DNA from: Sebastes aleutianus
Taxonomy: Eukaryota > Chordata > Actinopteri > Perciformes > Sebastidae
NCBI GenBank assembly: GCA_916700875.1
Contig: CAKAKS010000022.1
Coordinates: 15,948,065 to 16,012,064, forward strand
DNA: 64,000 nucleotides
Reading direction: 5' to 3'
The notes beneath the pieces were generated by a model. It made no database searches. It was not told the origin of the DNA and was given only the letters and a program-made list of their open reading frames with translations. The first letter of the stretch is position 1, and each line of letters starts with the position of its first letter. Shown piece after piece: positions 24,445 to 35,994 of the stretch. The position numbers and the translations under genes are program-made.

Positions 24445-27400
24445 TTTATCATAATTTCTATTTATTTATTTTATTCATAAATGTAAAAACATTTATTTTG
24501 TTTTTCTTTTATATTTTTTTATTTATTTTATATTTTTATTTTACTATTATCACCTTTTTCTCTCCTTTTTATAGTTTGTTTTTTAAATTTACAGTTACTA
24601 TCCGTTATCTGTACATATATTTTTGTTGTAGTCTTTTTCTTAAGGAAACCATAAAAAGCATTATTAAAAATATATATATAAATTAGAGATGTGAATGTGT
24701 TTACCTCGATCATATAAAGTAGTGCAAGCTCTGTAGGAACTCCTCCGTTACAGAAGACCTGAATCCAGTTCCTCTGGCCCCCTAACACAAACATAAAGGT
24801 TAATACATTAAATAAAAAACATTAAAAAATAAAAACACTGAGCACACCTCCACGTCTCTCACCTTCTTTGTAGTCGGGGTCTATTTTCTTCTTCTGCGCT
24901 GCTCCCCAGCGGGTCAGTTTGGAGGAGGTGATGAAGAAGGCCAGCAGAGAGGAGAAGAAGCTGTAGTTGGCCATCGTCAGCACAAAACCTACGAGGAGAG
25001 CTGAGAAAACACATCAGAGGAAAAGTTTGTTTTTACTTTTCAACATCCACTGAATAGTGCTTAGTCTTTTTTCCATAACAGTGCAACACATTTTTTGTCG
25101 TAAAGCAAGCTGAGATCTATAAATGCTCGTTAATTTTTTACTATAATTATGTTTCTCTTGATACAAGTCCAACAGAAATAATCTTCCCAGAACGTTTTAA
25201 TCTTTCTGTTTCTGTTGTTTTCGTACATTTTCTGCACGTCTGATAAACTTTTGTTATATTGTTTTAATCCCACCGGTGTCACATATGTCCGCATTAACCA
25301 TTTATGCTGTTTAAGGCGTGTATTTATATATTTAGTTTGAGTATCAGCACAGGCTGCTTTCCAATCTTCATCTGACATTTCGGATCAAAAAGTTTTCCTT
25401 CCAGGCATTCAGTTACTACTGTGACTTTACGGATGTCAAACTGTAAAAATCTGAAATGACACCCTTTTCTTTCAGCCTTTTCATTAATCAAACCAGAAAC
25501 CAACCTTCATGTCTAATTAAATGGAAAATCTAATCAGTGATGATATTTAACTATATCTGTTGCTATAACGAATCACAACAAGCTTCATAAACTGAACTGA
25601 AGTTTGCAGCAGACTCAAGGCTGCAAAGTTGGTGGAAACTTTATTCGCCCAGACAAGTCCTGTACTTAAAGGCTTTTTTACAGGAGCGCCCTGAAAGTCA
25701 GATTAGTGCACAAAAGATTCAGGTAGCAGCTTCTCATATTTAGCCGTCGCTGACCGCCACTTTCATTGGTTAAAATAATAAACATATTTGGCAGCAGGTC
25801 ATATCAGCTGATAATGTTAATTCTGAGGGTAACTTGACGACAGTCCAGAATTAAACTTTTCTTTACTAATTATAATATATATATATATATTGTATCACTA
25901 TTGATTCAGTTCCTCTATATTTTATAATATATTATATTAATTGTTTGTTATTATTTATCTATTTATTGTATTTTTTTTTGTGTTGTGTTTTTATATGTTT
26001 TTTGTTATTTATTTATTTTTGCATATTTGTCATGAATATAATATCTTTAATTTTTTTTTTTTTTATGTAGTCGCTCCCTCACACATTCACTTTTATTTAG
26101 TTTTTTGTATTTATTTTATTAATTTAATAATTTAATTTCTTAGTTGTTTTACTTGTTTATCTTTCTCCCTCTCTAGCAATTCCCCCCCACCATGATATTA
26201 TTGCTTAGAAAATTCAACTCAGCGCGCGGTCATTGTGGTGACTTTTGCTGGATAACCGGAGCTATATGACTTTACCAACCGTAGTTAACATGATCTTGAA
26301 CAGAAAACAGTAGGAGGCAAAATAGTGTGGTACTTTAGATTTCGGGTAAGTTGTTTTCATTAATTTAAACTGTACTATTAATTGTTTGGGTTGCGTACAG
26401 TTCATGGTTTTGTAATAAGCTAAAGTAAGCAATCATTTGGTGGTTGCTGAGGAACATATAAAATAAAAAGATGCAGCAAACTGCGAAACGTCCTCTGTCT
26501 GTTGGATTAATCCTGTTTTTACTATCAATACTGAGCATCTTTGGTGCCAACATTTTCTTTCAGGATGAATTAAGTTCTATCTTTTCCCACGACACGATGT
26601 GAGCGGTGAGGCTGAACCAAAACAGGAACGTTGTGGGTCAGAAAAACAAAACAACGAGCTCATAGAGCTGAGAGGAAGGATATGATGGGATAACCATCTG
26701 TGGTTTCATCACTATAAGAGACTCCTTTCACATTCAATCTATTATCAATAAAACATATTTATAGGTTCAGCTTTTTAAAAAATGGTTTCATTCATGGACG
26801 CCCACTCACCTCCCAGAGCTCCCGAGTAGCTCAGACTGCGTCTGTTCAGCGCTCTGATCGTCAGCACGACGGGAACCAAGATGGAGAACAACCATCGCCA
26901 CGGTGACACAGGCTGCAGTGTTCCTGTGAACAGACGCACATACACAAAGTCAGACCACGGTCATGGATAATCATTGTCCACCTGAGTAGATGATCTGGTG
27001 GTTTTCCACATTGTGTGAATGAGAGGGTCATCTGACAGTGACACAAAACCTTCTCAGTTTTTCTGAATAAAGGAGACATTTGTCCTGAGTTTAGGACATC
27101 TAATACGTGCAGTAAGTTTTTCCAAACGCAACCTTTTCATCATATAAAATACCAGAGTTTGCAACAGTCCACAGAGCTCACTCAGGGTCAGTGCAGGGCT
27201 CGACAATAAGGATTGCTGCCTGCTTGCCCAGGGCAAGTTAAATGTCATATCAGGCTAGTAAATCTAGAAAACATGATGAAGTGCCCTCTTGGGGGCCCTT
27301 CTAGTAGAGAAAGCATGATGAATGTATATATCTATATGTATCTGTATATTGCTTTGTGTTGCTATGTATGTCTCTGTGTACTGGCTATGAAAACAAATAT

Positions 27401-28338
27401 CCCTCTCGGACAAATAAATCTAAATCTAATCTAAAACTGTGGCTGAAATTCAACCAAGAAAAAGGCCAAGGTCATTAATAACGTTGCATGGATTATGGGA
27501 AAACCATGAGAGATGATGCTGCTCAGCTTTTGTGTTCATTTCGAGGAAAAAATGAAAGAAACATGTGTGAAGAATTCAGGGCGGTATTCAGAGAAGAGCG
27601 CATGATTTGGTCTGACTCTCTTTGAAGTTACTACAAGGAACTTTTAACTGGTTATGAAAAAGTCTAAATTTAATACCGATGCCTTAATATGACTACATAA
27701 GCAACAGGGATGGGGATTGTTCACTTTCATTTGCATGAATGCATTTAACATAAATGTCGGTATATGGGTGCTCTACAGTTGTAGCGTCGGCCCATTTGAC
27801 CACGGAGATGAGAGTGACGACTGGCTTGACCGCATGTTATCGCAATACGATAACGTTTCCTGTCCGTGACAGAGTCAGCATGCAGCTTTAGCCGTGATGT
27901 CTAGCTCTGCTTTTCCTGCAATGTGTGAAACCCAAAGTGTTTCCATACTTTACTGGATGTGTAGTGTTTACCACTTTGGAATTAAAGTGTTTGTTTTGGT
28001 TGACGGATACTGAACGGATATGACGTCATGTAACTCAGACTACCACAATAAAAGTGGTAACTTCCTTCTACCTCCACATAGACTCAAATGAAGCAAATAT
28101 ATCGATTCTGGCATTAAAAAATCAATTTCAAAATCGTAAAAAAAATAAATTGCAATACATACGTGAATCAATTAACATTCATTGGATTTTGCAGTTTTTC
28201 AGACTCACCGGAGTAGGTGCTGATGACGAGGGAAAGGACCCAGAAGGAGAGGGAAAGTGCCAAAGTGGCACACAACACGATCATATCAGTCATCATCTTG
28301 ACGTATTCTTTTACCAGCACGTCATTATCAGAAGTCAT
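22307..28338 (-). CDS. tmem19: Transmembrane protein 19 (DUF92 family)
   Basis: Seven coding exons in transcript order: 28338-28209, 26923-26810, 25000-24863, 24781-24705, 24021-23844, 23125-22916, 22467-22307. They give 335 aa against 336 in human. The start at 28338 (MTSDNDVLVKEYVKMMTDM) aligns with the human N-terminus. An in-frame ATG 12 codons upstream is probably partly intronic, because an acceptor-like cctgcag ends at 28358. Hydrophobic segments lie at about residues 17-40, 53-70, 80-105, 165-185, 212-235, 245-265 and 310-330. Signature motifs seen are GDTWASEVGP, KPILDNNAVNLFSS and WGMWPR at the C-terminus. The family includes the plant phytyl-phosphate kinase VTE6. No reaction is established for animal TMEM19 to my knowledge. 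Confidence 0.96.
22690..22830. repeat. Inverted copies of the 38-bp minisatellite in tmem19 intron 6
   Basis: AAGTCATAGTATGTTG, AGTATAGTATGTCG and AGTCATAGTATAAAAG are reverse complements of the 21031-21930 unit. They lie inside the last tmem19 intron while the main array lies beyond the gene's 3' end. Confidence 0.85.
23525..23665 (+). mobile_element. Fragments of a repeat and a LINE 3' tail, tmem19 intron 5
   Basis: The reverse complement of the GATTATCATAAAGTGGGCAT motif is followed by AATTTCCCCTCTGGAGATCA, then ATAAAGGCTTATCTTATCT, a typical fish LINE 3' tail read on the plus strand. Confidence 0.65.
25141..26760. other. Long tmem19 intron 2 segment, no gene
   Basis: Intronic AT-rich sequence between tmem19 exons 2 and 3, with T-rich runs near 25860-26160. 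A short minus-strand frame near 25130-25378 (starts MSDEDWKAACADTQ) has no clear splice context and is not called. Confidence 0.5.
27215..27440 (+). mobile_element. Degenerate LINE 3' tail in tmem19 intron 1
   Basis: The segment ends CCCTCTCGGACAAATAAATC followed by TAAATCTAATCTAAA, the kind of short-repeat tail left by CR1/L2-like retroposons. The upstream part has no coding frame. Confidence 0.5.
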
Positions 28339-28559
28339 GCTGAGAGGCAGGCCGAGCTGCAGGACAGGAGACAAAAGCAGCTACATCAGTCGGTGTGTTT
28401 ATTACAATAAGTAGAAATTCTGGCAATTGTTCACTTGGGTGTAGTTCACCATGCTAAACAGTTGTTTGCATTTACGGGAAAACTGATTATCTATGCTCTC
28501 TTCAAAGCCACCAGACTACATACACAAAAACAGTGATTTTACCTGTCGGAACACAGTAG

Positions 28560-28750
28560 TTGCAGTAAATAGACTCATAGCCACACCCCCTTTCATAACT
28601 CATGAACCGTTTTTCGTAGAGTCTTGTGGCAGGCGTTATTGCGCTCATCAGAGTTCCGGTTTCATTGTGCCTGGCCGCGCCGATCGGCGTCCCGCCAGTA
28701 CCCCCGACGCGCGGGAAGGTGCGAGGGCCCCGTTCATCGCTGCTTGCAGC
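28560..28750. repeat. GC-rich probable dispersed element upstream of tmem19 start
   Basis: A compact GC-rich block, including GCCGCGCCGATCGGCGTCCC and CGACGCGCGGGAAGGTGCGA, stands out sharply from AT-rich flanks and ends CGCTGCTTGCAGCTTTAATT. It looks like an inserted element. I believe similar sequence is widespread in perch-like fishes, but that is recollection, not tested. It could alternatively be read as a CpG-rich regulatory segment. Confidence 0.5.
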
Positions 28751-29130
28751 TTTAATTGGTTCGTGTTATTGTTTGACTTTCGGTACTTTTTTGTTGACTT
28801 AAATCAATGAATAATCATGATAAATAATGTCAATATTGATTCAAAATAATTGTGATTATCATTTTGGCCATAATCGTGCAGCCCTAGAAGTGATGTGCAG
28901 TGAGCACTGTGCCTTTTAAAAGCTCAGAAACCGGTCATATGGTAACTTGGTGGCCTGTTTTGCTCTGATTAATTTGGCATGCAATTAAACTCCAGTCATA
29001 AAAAAACAGGGAAACACTGTCTGTGGAGACAAAGAGAGGAGTTGTATTCTAAAAGAGACTAACTTTGGAAGATACCCACTTGATTTGTCTGGACTACTTT
29101 TGCACATACTTTTGTATTCACATCCTTTAC

Positions 29131-29778
29131 TCAAGTAAAAGTACTAAAACCACACAGTGAAAATTCCTGTTGACTAATCTACAGCAATGCATCATATATC
29201 TATAAGATCATCACATGTTTGTTGCCAAGAGGCTTTTTAAAAATACATTATTTAGCTTAAGAAGTAGGACAACACATAAATGCTTTAGTTTAGTCAGTCA
29301 GACAAATGCAGTGCAGTAAAAAATACAATATTTAACTCAGTGGATTAGAAGTATAAAGTAGCATAAAATGGAAATACACAATTACAGCACAAGTATACTG
29401 AAAAAGGTTGATTCATTCCTGCACTTTATATTATTCATGTATTTGTTTGTGATGTTGTATAGTCTTAAATTGTGCAAAATAAATAAACAAACAATAAACA
29501 ATTTACTCAAGTAAAAGTACTAAAACCACTCAGTGAAAATACCCCTGTTGACTAATGTACAGCAATGCATCATATATCTATAAGATCATCACATGTTTGT
29601 TGCCAAGAGGCTTTTTTTAAATACATTATTTAGCTTAAGAAGTAGGACAACACATAAATGCTTTAGTTTAGTCAGTCAGACAAATGTAGTGCAGTAAAAA
29701 ATACAATATTTAACTCAGTGGATTAGAAGTATAAAGTAGTATAAGATGGAAATACACAATTAAAGCACAAGTATACTG
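29131..29778. repeat. Tandem direct duplication of about 270 bp
   Basis: 29131-29400 and 29507-29778 are nearly identical over about 270 bp (offset about 376), differing by a few substitutions and one short indel. Both start TCAAGTAAAAGTACTAAAAC and end GCACAAGTATACTG. The block belongs to the dispersed AAGTAAAAGTAC family. Confidence 0.93.
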
Positions 29779-29830
29779 CTAACAGTTGGCTAACATGACT
29801 GTTGACACCTTGCTGCAGGTGAGTGAACTC

Positions 29831-30110
29831 ACCTGGTATCTGCCATCGTGACGTCACTAACGTTAAAACTACCTTTACTTTGAAAGATAAGTTAGCTGAA
29901 TGTATGACTTTATTTCCAGTTCAGGGTGAATGTTTCTTTCTCTCTCCTCTGAAGCGGCTGCGAGAGCTGCGTGGCTTGTTTTTGAGTCGACATGAATGTG
30001 CCCGGAGGGGTGAGGAGGAGACACAGGAAACCGAGACGATTTAGTTAACGGACCGACTTCCGGTAAACAAAGCGTAGACAGTTCTTTAAAAGGGGCAGTA
30101 ACCGGAAGTA
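29831..30110 (-). promoter_or_regulatory. tmem19: Likely tmem19 promoter and non-coding first exon
   Basis: On the minus strand two ETS-type motifs occur (CTTCCGG at about 30103-30097 and CCGGAAGT near 30062-30055). Below them the sequence runs to a strong donor (ATACCAG|gtgagt) at 29831. This fits a TATA-less housekeeping promoter with a 5' UTR exon that splices to the acceptor before 28357. The placement is inferred. Confidence 0.5.
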
Positions 30111-30144
30111 GAATCATAGGTTTAAATGCCATTATAATAAATAT

Positions 30145-30153
30145 ATGACTCAA

Positions 30154-30192
<39 letters not shown>

Positions 30193-30800
30193 AAATTATA
30201 AAGAAAGAAAATAATAAAGAAAGAAATGTAGATAAATAAAAGCCTCAATTATCAAATGAATGCACTGATTAATTTTAAAATAAATAAATATAAATAATAA
30301 AATAAATAAATATAAAAATAAATAAATATAAAAATAAATTCATTCATTTATATGACAAATTACTTTTATGTACTATACTCCATACGTCCATCTATGGACA
30401 GTAACCGGAAGTACAATCATAGTTTAAATAGCAGGCGTCACTCTATATGCCATTATAATAAATATATGACTCAATAAATAAATAAATAAATGAATAAATA
30501 AATAAATAAACTAACAAATAAAGAAAGAAAGAAAGAAATGTAGATAAATAAAAGCCTCAATTATCAAATAAATGCACAGATTAATTTGAAAATAAATAAA
30601 TATAAATAATAAAATAAATAAATATAAAATAAATTATTATTCCTAATAATAATATTATTAAGAATAATAATAATATTATTAAGAATAATAATAATAATAA
30701 TAATATTAAATTTACTTTTTATATTTATTAATTTAATTTTTACATTAATTTATTTTCAAATTAATCCGCGCATTTATTTGATAATTGAGACTTTTATTTT
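30145..30800. repeat. AAAT-rich arrays, duplicated and partly inverted
   Basis: (AAAT)n arrays with the unique block AAAAGCCTCAATTATCAAAT occur at 30145-30350 and again at 30470-30640. The same block appears inverted at 30760-30800. (AAT)n runs fill 30640-30710. Confidence 0.9.
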
Positions 30801-31080
30801 AAGACTGGAAGCCGGGGGATACACCCAGCCTGGCTCTGTCCAGAGTTAATAAAAATAGTCAAACCCTCTAAAGTTTATTAATCAACATGTTTAATCTCAT
30901 TTGTTTATTCTGTACTCTTACAGAAATAACTTATCAGAGTCTATACGTTTAATGCAGTTTTATGTTGTACTGACAAGACAATCTTTACACAAAGCCACAC
31001 TACTCGCCTTTTATTTTTAATTGTAATGAACACATCAGGAAACACGGATTTACTTAATCTTCTTAAATTTACAGCGACTT

Positions 31081-31322
31081 AGACATTATTACCTCCACCA
31101 CGGAGGTTATGTTTTGTCAGCAGGAGTACAGAAACAACTACTGGCCCAATTTTCATGAAACTTGGTGGAAGGGTGTAGCCAAGGAAGAATCCATTACATT
31201 TTGGAGCGGATCCGAATCACGGGGCGGATATACCAATTATTTTTCACTTCCCTTAACATTGCGAGATGGGGCTTTTGGCCTTAGCGGAGGTATGTGCTCT
31301 CCGAGAGCCCTTCTAGTTTAAT
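31081..31322. repeat. Dispersed element: CCACGGAGGTTATGTTTTG ... GCCCTTCTAGTT
   Basis: A self-contained 240-bp unit opening CCTCCACCACGGAGGTTATG and closing CCGAGAGCCCTTCTAGTT, with short complementary ends (CCTCC / GGAGG). I recall near-identical units as abundant in teleost genomes. The plus-strand frame over it is not a gene. Confidence 0.6.
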
Positions 31323-33360
31323 AATATGTGTACTGTTTGGTCTAAAAGAGGCTGGACTCCTCAAAAAGATAAGAGCTGCCGCGGAGACACACAATCCTCA
31401 GTGTTATGACATAAACAACACATTTTCATAAGCATGACAAATGCCCCAATGTCTCATAAAACCCGTCACCCCCCGATAATTCCTGTACTTCTGGTGATCA
31501 GGATGTCGTTAGAAACTGTGCACAAGATGCTGCCTGTAATCTGTGATCACATGGAATATTCTTCCTAAAAGCAGACGAGCACAAGCAGAGCTTTGTCTCA
31601 AAGTGTCAACACGGCTGTCCCCTGCCACACGATGTTAAGTGGGACCATCTCATCAGATCATGTTAGAGTTTCTAAAATCCCCTCCTGTAATCCCCTCTCT
31701 CGATCACATGTGATCCTGTTTGGTGGTGGGACATAATGCGGAAAGATGAACTGATATTGATCGGTTACACTCGCTAAAATAATTATTCATCCCCTTCCTG
31801 TTCAGTGAAAACCACGTATCTCCAGATGTGTTGATGTTGAACGTTTGTGATAACTTATTTCCATTTTATACAACTTTATACTTCCACTCCACTACATCTC
31901 AGAGGTAAATATTGTACTTTTTACTCCATTTATCTGGCAGCTTTAAGTAGCATGTAGCTCCAGATGTGTTGAATGTTTGTGATGAACTGAAGGATGAAGT
32001 GTTCCTTTATCAGAAAAAACATGGTTTCGGTCTCGGTTTCAGAACAGTACATCCCTACACCTTATGACTAGTTCCCACTAGATGACGTGAGCCTTGATTT
32101 TCCGCTCCCCGACGGTTTTCGTAGCTCACCAACAAAAGCCCCAGATCAGAGGCAAAATCAGTGTTGGCTTGCTGCTTGCACATGTCGTGTCATGTGTGAA
32201 CTGTTCAAATACGCGAGCTGAGACGCTCGCCGATGCCTCGCAGACACATTCCAGATATCTAGCAGGCTAAATATCTGGACCTGTCGGGGACTCCGGCCAC
32301 GAGCTACAGCCAATGAGAGCGTGAGACACGGGTTGAGGGTAAACCTGGCGGAGGAGGGGTTGCCTATAACAACAGGAACTTACTGTATGTGCTGCATTTA
32401 CAACACGGAGAAAAGTTGTTGTTGCACCTAGAGGAATAAATAGTAAAAAAAGATGTGAGCAAACCGGTGGAAACAGGCTATTTTGTAAACACATGTGCCA
32501 ACAACAACATCAGCAAAGTGCGAGCTTGGCTTTAAGGATGCAAATGCTGTGTCTGTAAGTCCGTCCACCACTTCAGTCCAGACTGAATTATCTCAACGAC
32601 TATTAGATGGACATTCATGTTCCCCAGAGGATGAATCTTACTGACTTTGGTGACTTTTCCTTTAGCGACACCAAGAGGCTGACATTTTTGTTTTTTATTG
32701 ACAAAAATCTGCACAACTACTGGATGGATTGCCGTGAAATGTGGTTCAGACATCCATGTGATGAATTGTAATAACTTGTAATAAACTGGAATAAACAAAT
32801 TTAAAGTGATTTACAGGCAAATGGTATAGCCTACAGGTATTTACCAGTTTTTTTTCTATTGCAAGAAGACACTTCACCACAATTTACAGCGTGTTCCCAG
32901 CTCAGAGTATTTCAGGCTGAAATTTGGACCAATGTGTTTAAACTGAAGCACACGACTTGAGTTTGAATAAATTTCATAGCAATCCATCCATTAAACCACC
33001 AGCGTGACGAGCTAAGATATCAGAGTGTTTTTTTCTTTTCCTTAACTTGACTAAGTAGTTCTGGTCATGTAACTTCCGTAATTAAGTTACGCCACTTTTG
33101 GAGTTATTTTAACCGAAACCACAATCTTTTCCTAAACCTAACCAAGTGGTTGTGTTGCCTAAACCTAACCAAGTTGTTTCCTGTGAAGACAGAAGTATAT
33201 TTTGGACTTTATGGAATGTAAAAAGCGGAAAATTGACACGTGCGTCACATGTTGCTGGACACTTGAAGGAAAACGCGCGAAAAATGAGGAATAATTTTTC
33301 ATCAGCTATCATACAAACCGTTGTATGAGGATATGTTGACCCTACACAGAGATATGTCAC
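31323..33360. other. Intergenic, repeat fragments only
   Basis: It contains an AAGTAAAAGTAC-family fragment (31857-31990), a copy of the dispersed GTGACTTTTCCTTTAGCG element on the plus strand (32550-32780), and tandem CCTAAACCTAACCAAG words at 33130-33175 that recur at 34492. No gene is supported. Confidence 0.6.
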
Positions 33361-33364
33361 TTCC

Positions 33365-34140
33365 AAAATACTTCTTTGTGGGGACTTTAATGCACCAACA
33401 GGTTCAGAATCTGACTGTATGGACCACACAGGGGATAAACATATATTCACAAGGTCACTTTCGATCCCCACAACCACAGCCATGAGGAACAACCCTGATA
33501 AATCAATGAACAGAAATGTGAACTAGTTAGTGTATCTCTGCAGAGCCCCGGGCCTGTAAATGTTAAATGGGAGGACTGTTCACTTCAGGGGACAAGTGTA
33601 GTTGACTCTGCTATCTAAGAACATGAAACCCTCCTCATTCAGTGCTTTCACTGTCCAAATACGACCCCTACCCCCCTTTCACATCACATGTAGATTTATA
33701 TTTACTTGAAAAAACACACAAGAGATGTTATTAAGAAACAGCCCAGTAAGTTTTACGATATAAATCAGTCATACAGACGAGTTCCAACCAGTGATTTGTT
33801 CAAACTTTGAATTCAAATGAAATAAAGCATCCCATAAACATATTCAACAATGCATACAACCAAAATAGCTCTGTAGGTGTTAACAAAGTAACAAAAGACA
33901 TTAAACATATCTTCCAAGAAGCTGCATCGAATGCAAAAAAACAAAAAAAAACACCATCAAAACAGTAAACAAAAAATCTCTTAAGACACTTAAGACAGCT
34001 ATCAAATCAAAAACTCAGAAACCAACATGAACCAACACTCCAATATGAATACTTTTAAACTCTAAAACAGTACAAACTGACCATTAGACAAAGTAAATTC
34101 TACCACACCAACGAAATACTCCAGGAGATTGAAAACGCAG
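33365..34140 (+). pseudogene. Decayed non-LTR retrotransposon (LINE) fragment
   Basis: A plus-strand frame from about 33370 reads LLCGDFNAPTGSESD, the endonuclease signature of LINE ORF2 proteins. It is soon broken by several in-frame stops (near 33522, 33558 and 33600). The rest is A-rich and eroded, with poly-A runs near 33940. Only part of the endonuclease domain is recognisable and no reverse transcriptase remains, so the copy is dead. Confidence 0.7.
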
Positions 34141-34544
34141 TAGACCCGGATTAGTTTCGGAGACAGGCTGAGGCTTTGTCACAGCCGTCGGCGTTCAATA
34201 TCGCTGCAAAAGGCACCGCATTTTCCATTAACTACAATGCAAAACCCAACAGTAAACGCTATGGGAAAGTGCTGTGGTGACGTAGTTTAAACAGCGAATA
34301 AGACACAAATGACGGGCGGAGGGGAGGTGGGTAGGTCCAACAAACACGAGGCTTTCATCCAGGAGACCGCATGTTTGTGTCCCGTGTGTTAAGTTCACTT
34401 TCAGCTGTTCGTTCGTGTCCCGTGTTCACAACGTCGAGTCACATTTTCACAGTACAAACGTGGTAATTTTAAGCCCACACTTTGTTTTTTCCTAAACCTA
34501 ACTAAGTGGTGTTGTTGCCAAACCTAAGCAAGTGTCTTTGTTTG

Positions 34545-34970
34545 ATTCCCAACGTTAAGCACGTGTTTACTGCGACCGAAAAGTGACACAGAGGTGTTGT
34601 TAAGCACGTTTTTACAGCGCCTGAAAAATGACACAGAGGTGTTGTTAAGCACGTGTTTACTGCAACTAAAAAGTGACACCGAAGGTTTGTGAAACACGTG
34701 TTTACTGCGACCGAAAAGTGACACAGAGGTGTTGTTAAGCACGTGTTTGCTGCAACCGAAAAGTGACAACGAGGTGTTGTTAATCATGCGTTTACTGCGA
34801 CTGAAAAGTGAAACTGAGGGTGTTGTTAAGCATGTGTTTACTACGACTGAAAAGTTACACCGAAGGTTTGTTAAGCACGTGTTTACTGTGACTGAAAATT
34901 GACGCCGAGGGGTTCTTAAGCACGGGTTTGCTGCGACTAAAAAGTGAGGCCGAGGGGTCTGACAAAGTGC
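34545..34970. repeat. 45-bp minisatellite carrying CACGTG E-boxes
   Basis: About nine units of GTTGTTAAGCACGTGTTTAC followed by TGCGACCGAAAAGTGACACA and GAGGT. Because 45 is a multiple of 3, the minus strand stays open and reads a 15-residue repeat (NTSVSLFGRSKHVLN). CACGTG occurs in five units and single-base variants in the others. Confidence 0.93.
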
Positions 34971-35039
34971 CAGTATGTGACGATTTGGGATGAGAAGGGG
35001 TTGGAAAGCCAGAGGGGAAAGGAGATAGAGATAGTGAGA

Positions 35040-35380
35040 GAGAAAGCCAGGGGGAAAGAGAGAGGGGGAGAGAGAGAGAGAGAGAGAGTGCCTTGCTCAA
35101 AAGGTACATAAGGCTGTGGTTCAACACCAAAAACCAGAAACCAAAGACAATGATTGAAATACTAATAGTCTGGTTGTGGTCAAACAACGTTATTGCCCAA
35201 AAATCTGTGACATTTACTGAAATTACAGCTAAAACATTAACATGCAACACACAAGGGAGAGAGGGAGAGAGATGATCACACCTACCGAGCAATGAGGAGT
35301 GCAGGAGGATGGGAGTAAATGTAATTTGTCCTCACTTTGAAACTGTTCACACTTTTAAGGAGAGCAGAGATCCACCCCTG

Positions 35381-35428
<48 letters not shown>

Positions 35429-35430
35429 AA
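35040..35430. repeat. (GA)n microsatellites
   Basis: Two purine runs, about 35055-35090 and 35384-35424. The intervening 290 bp is unique-looking and non-coding. Confidence 0.92.
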
Positions 35431-35724
35431 GAGAGATATCATGTATTTATCAAAGACTCATGGGAAATGTAGTTGAAATGTAATATCATTAGTTTTACAG
35501 GTATTTGATCATTTGGTAGTTTAACCAGATAGAAAGTCAGGGGATCTAACTCACATTTTACTATACGTGTTCATTTTTTCAAACCTCTTCACACAGTCAG
35601 CACAGCAGAAGTCAATGTGGACCAAACTGTGGATCACTTTTCATTGTTTTTACACAAAATACATTCAATGAACACGTCTTTCAAATTTCATGAACTGGGG
35701 CCAGTTGCCTAAACTTAGTTTAAT

Positions 35725-35990
35725 TAATTAATTTCAACTTTTTATCCTTTACTTTTAGCTAACTATTTTAACTGTTTACCCATTACTTTTAGCAAACTTT
35801 AACCTAACTATTTTAACTGTTTATCCATTACTTTAAGCTCACTTTTAGCTAACTATTTTAACCATTCACCTATTACTTTTAGCTACCCATTTCAACTGTT
35901 TACCCATTACTTTAAGCTAACTAATTTAAATGTTTACCCATTACATTGAGCTAGCTTTTAGCTACCCATTTCAACTGTTTACCCACTACT
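35725..35990. repeat. Minisatellite of about 36 bp, AACTGTTTACCCATTACTTT
   Basis: Seven or so irregular units of TTTTAGCTAACTATTTTAAC followed by TGTTTACCCATTAC. Confidence 0.88.
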
Positions 35991-35994
35991 TTTT

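Noticed and set aside
28339..28374. Upstream in-frame ATG adding 12 residues to tmem19
   Set aside because: A good acceptor (cctgcag) ends at 28358 inside this extension, and the human protein starts at the residue equivalent to 28338.
33365..34140. Functional retrotransposon gene
   Set aside because: Only a short endonuclease-like stretch is readable, and several in-frame stops and A-rich erosion show it is dead.
34524..35292. Minus-strand frames with a 15-residue repeat (SVSLFGRSKHVLNNT)
   Set aside because: A 45-bp tandem unit stays open by arithmetic. The frames are interrupted between units and lack any conserved domain or start context.
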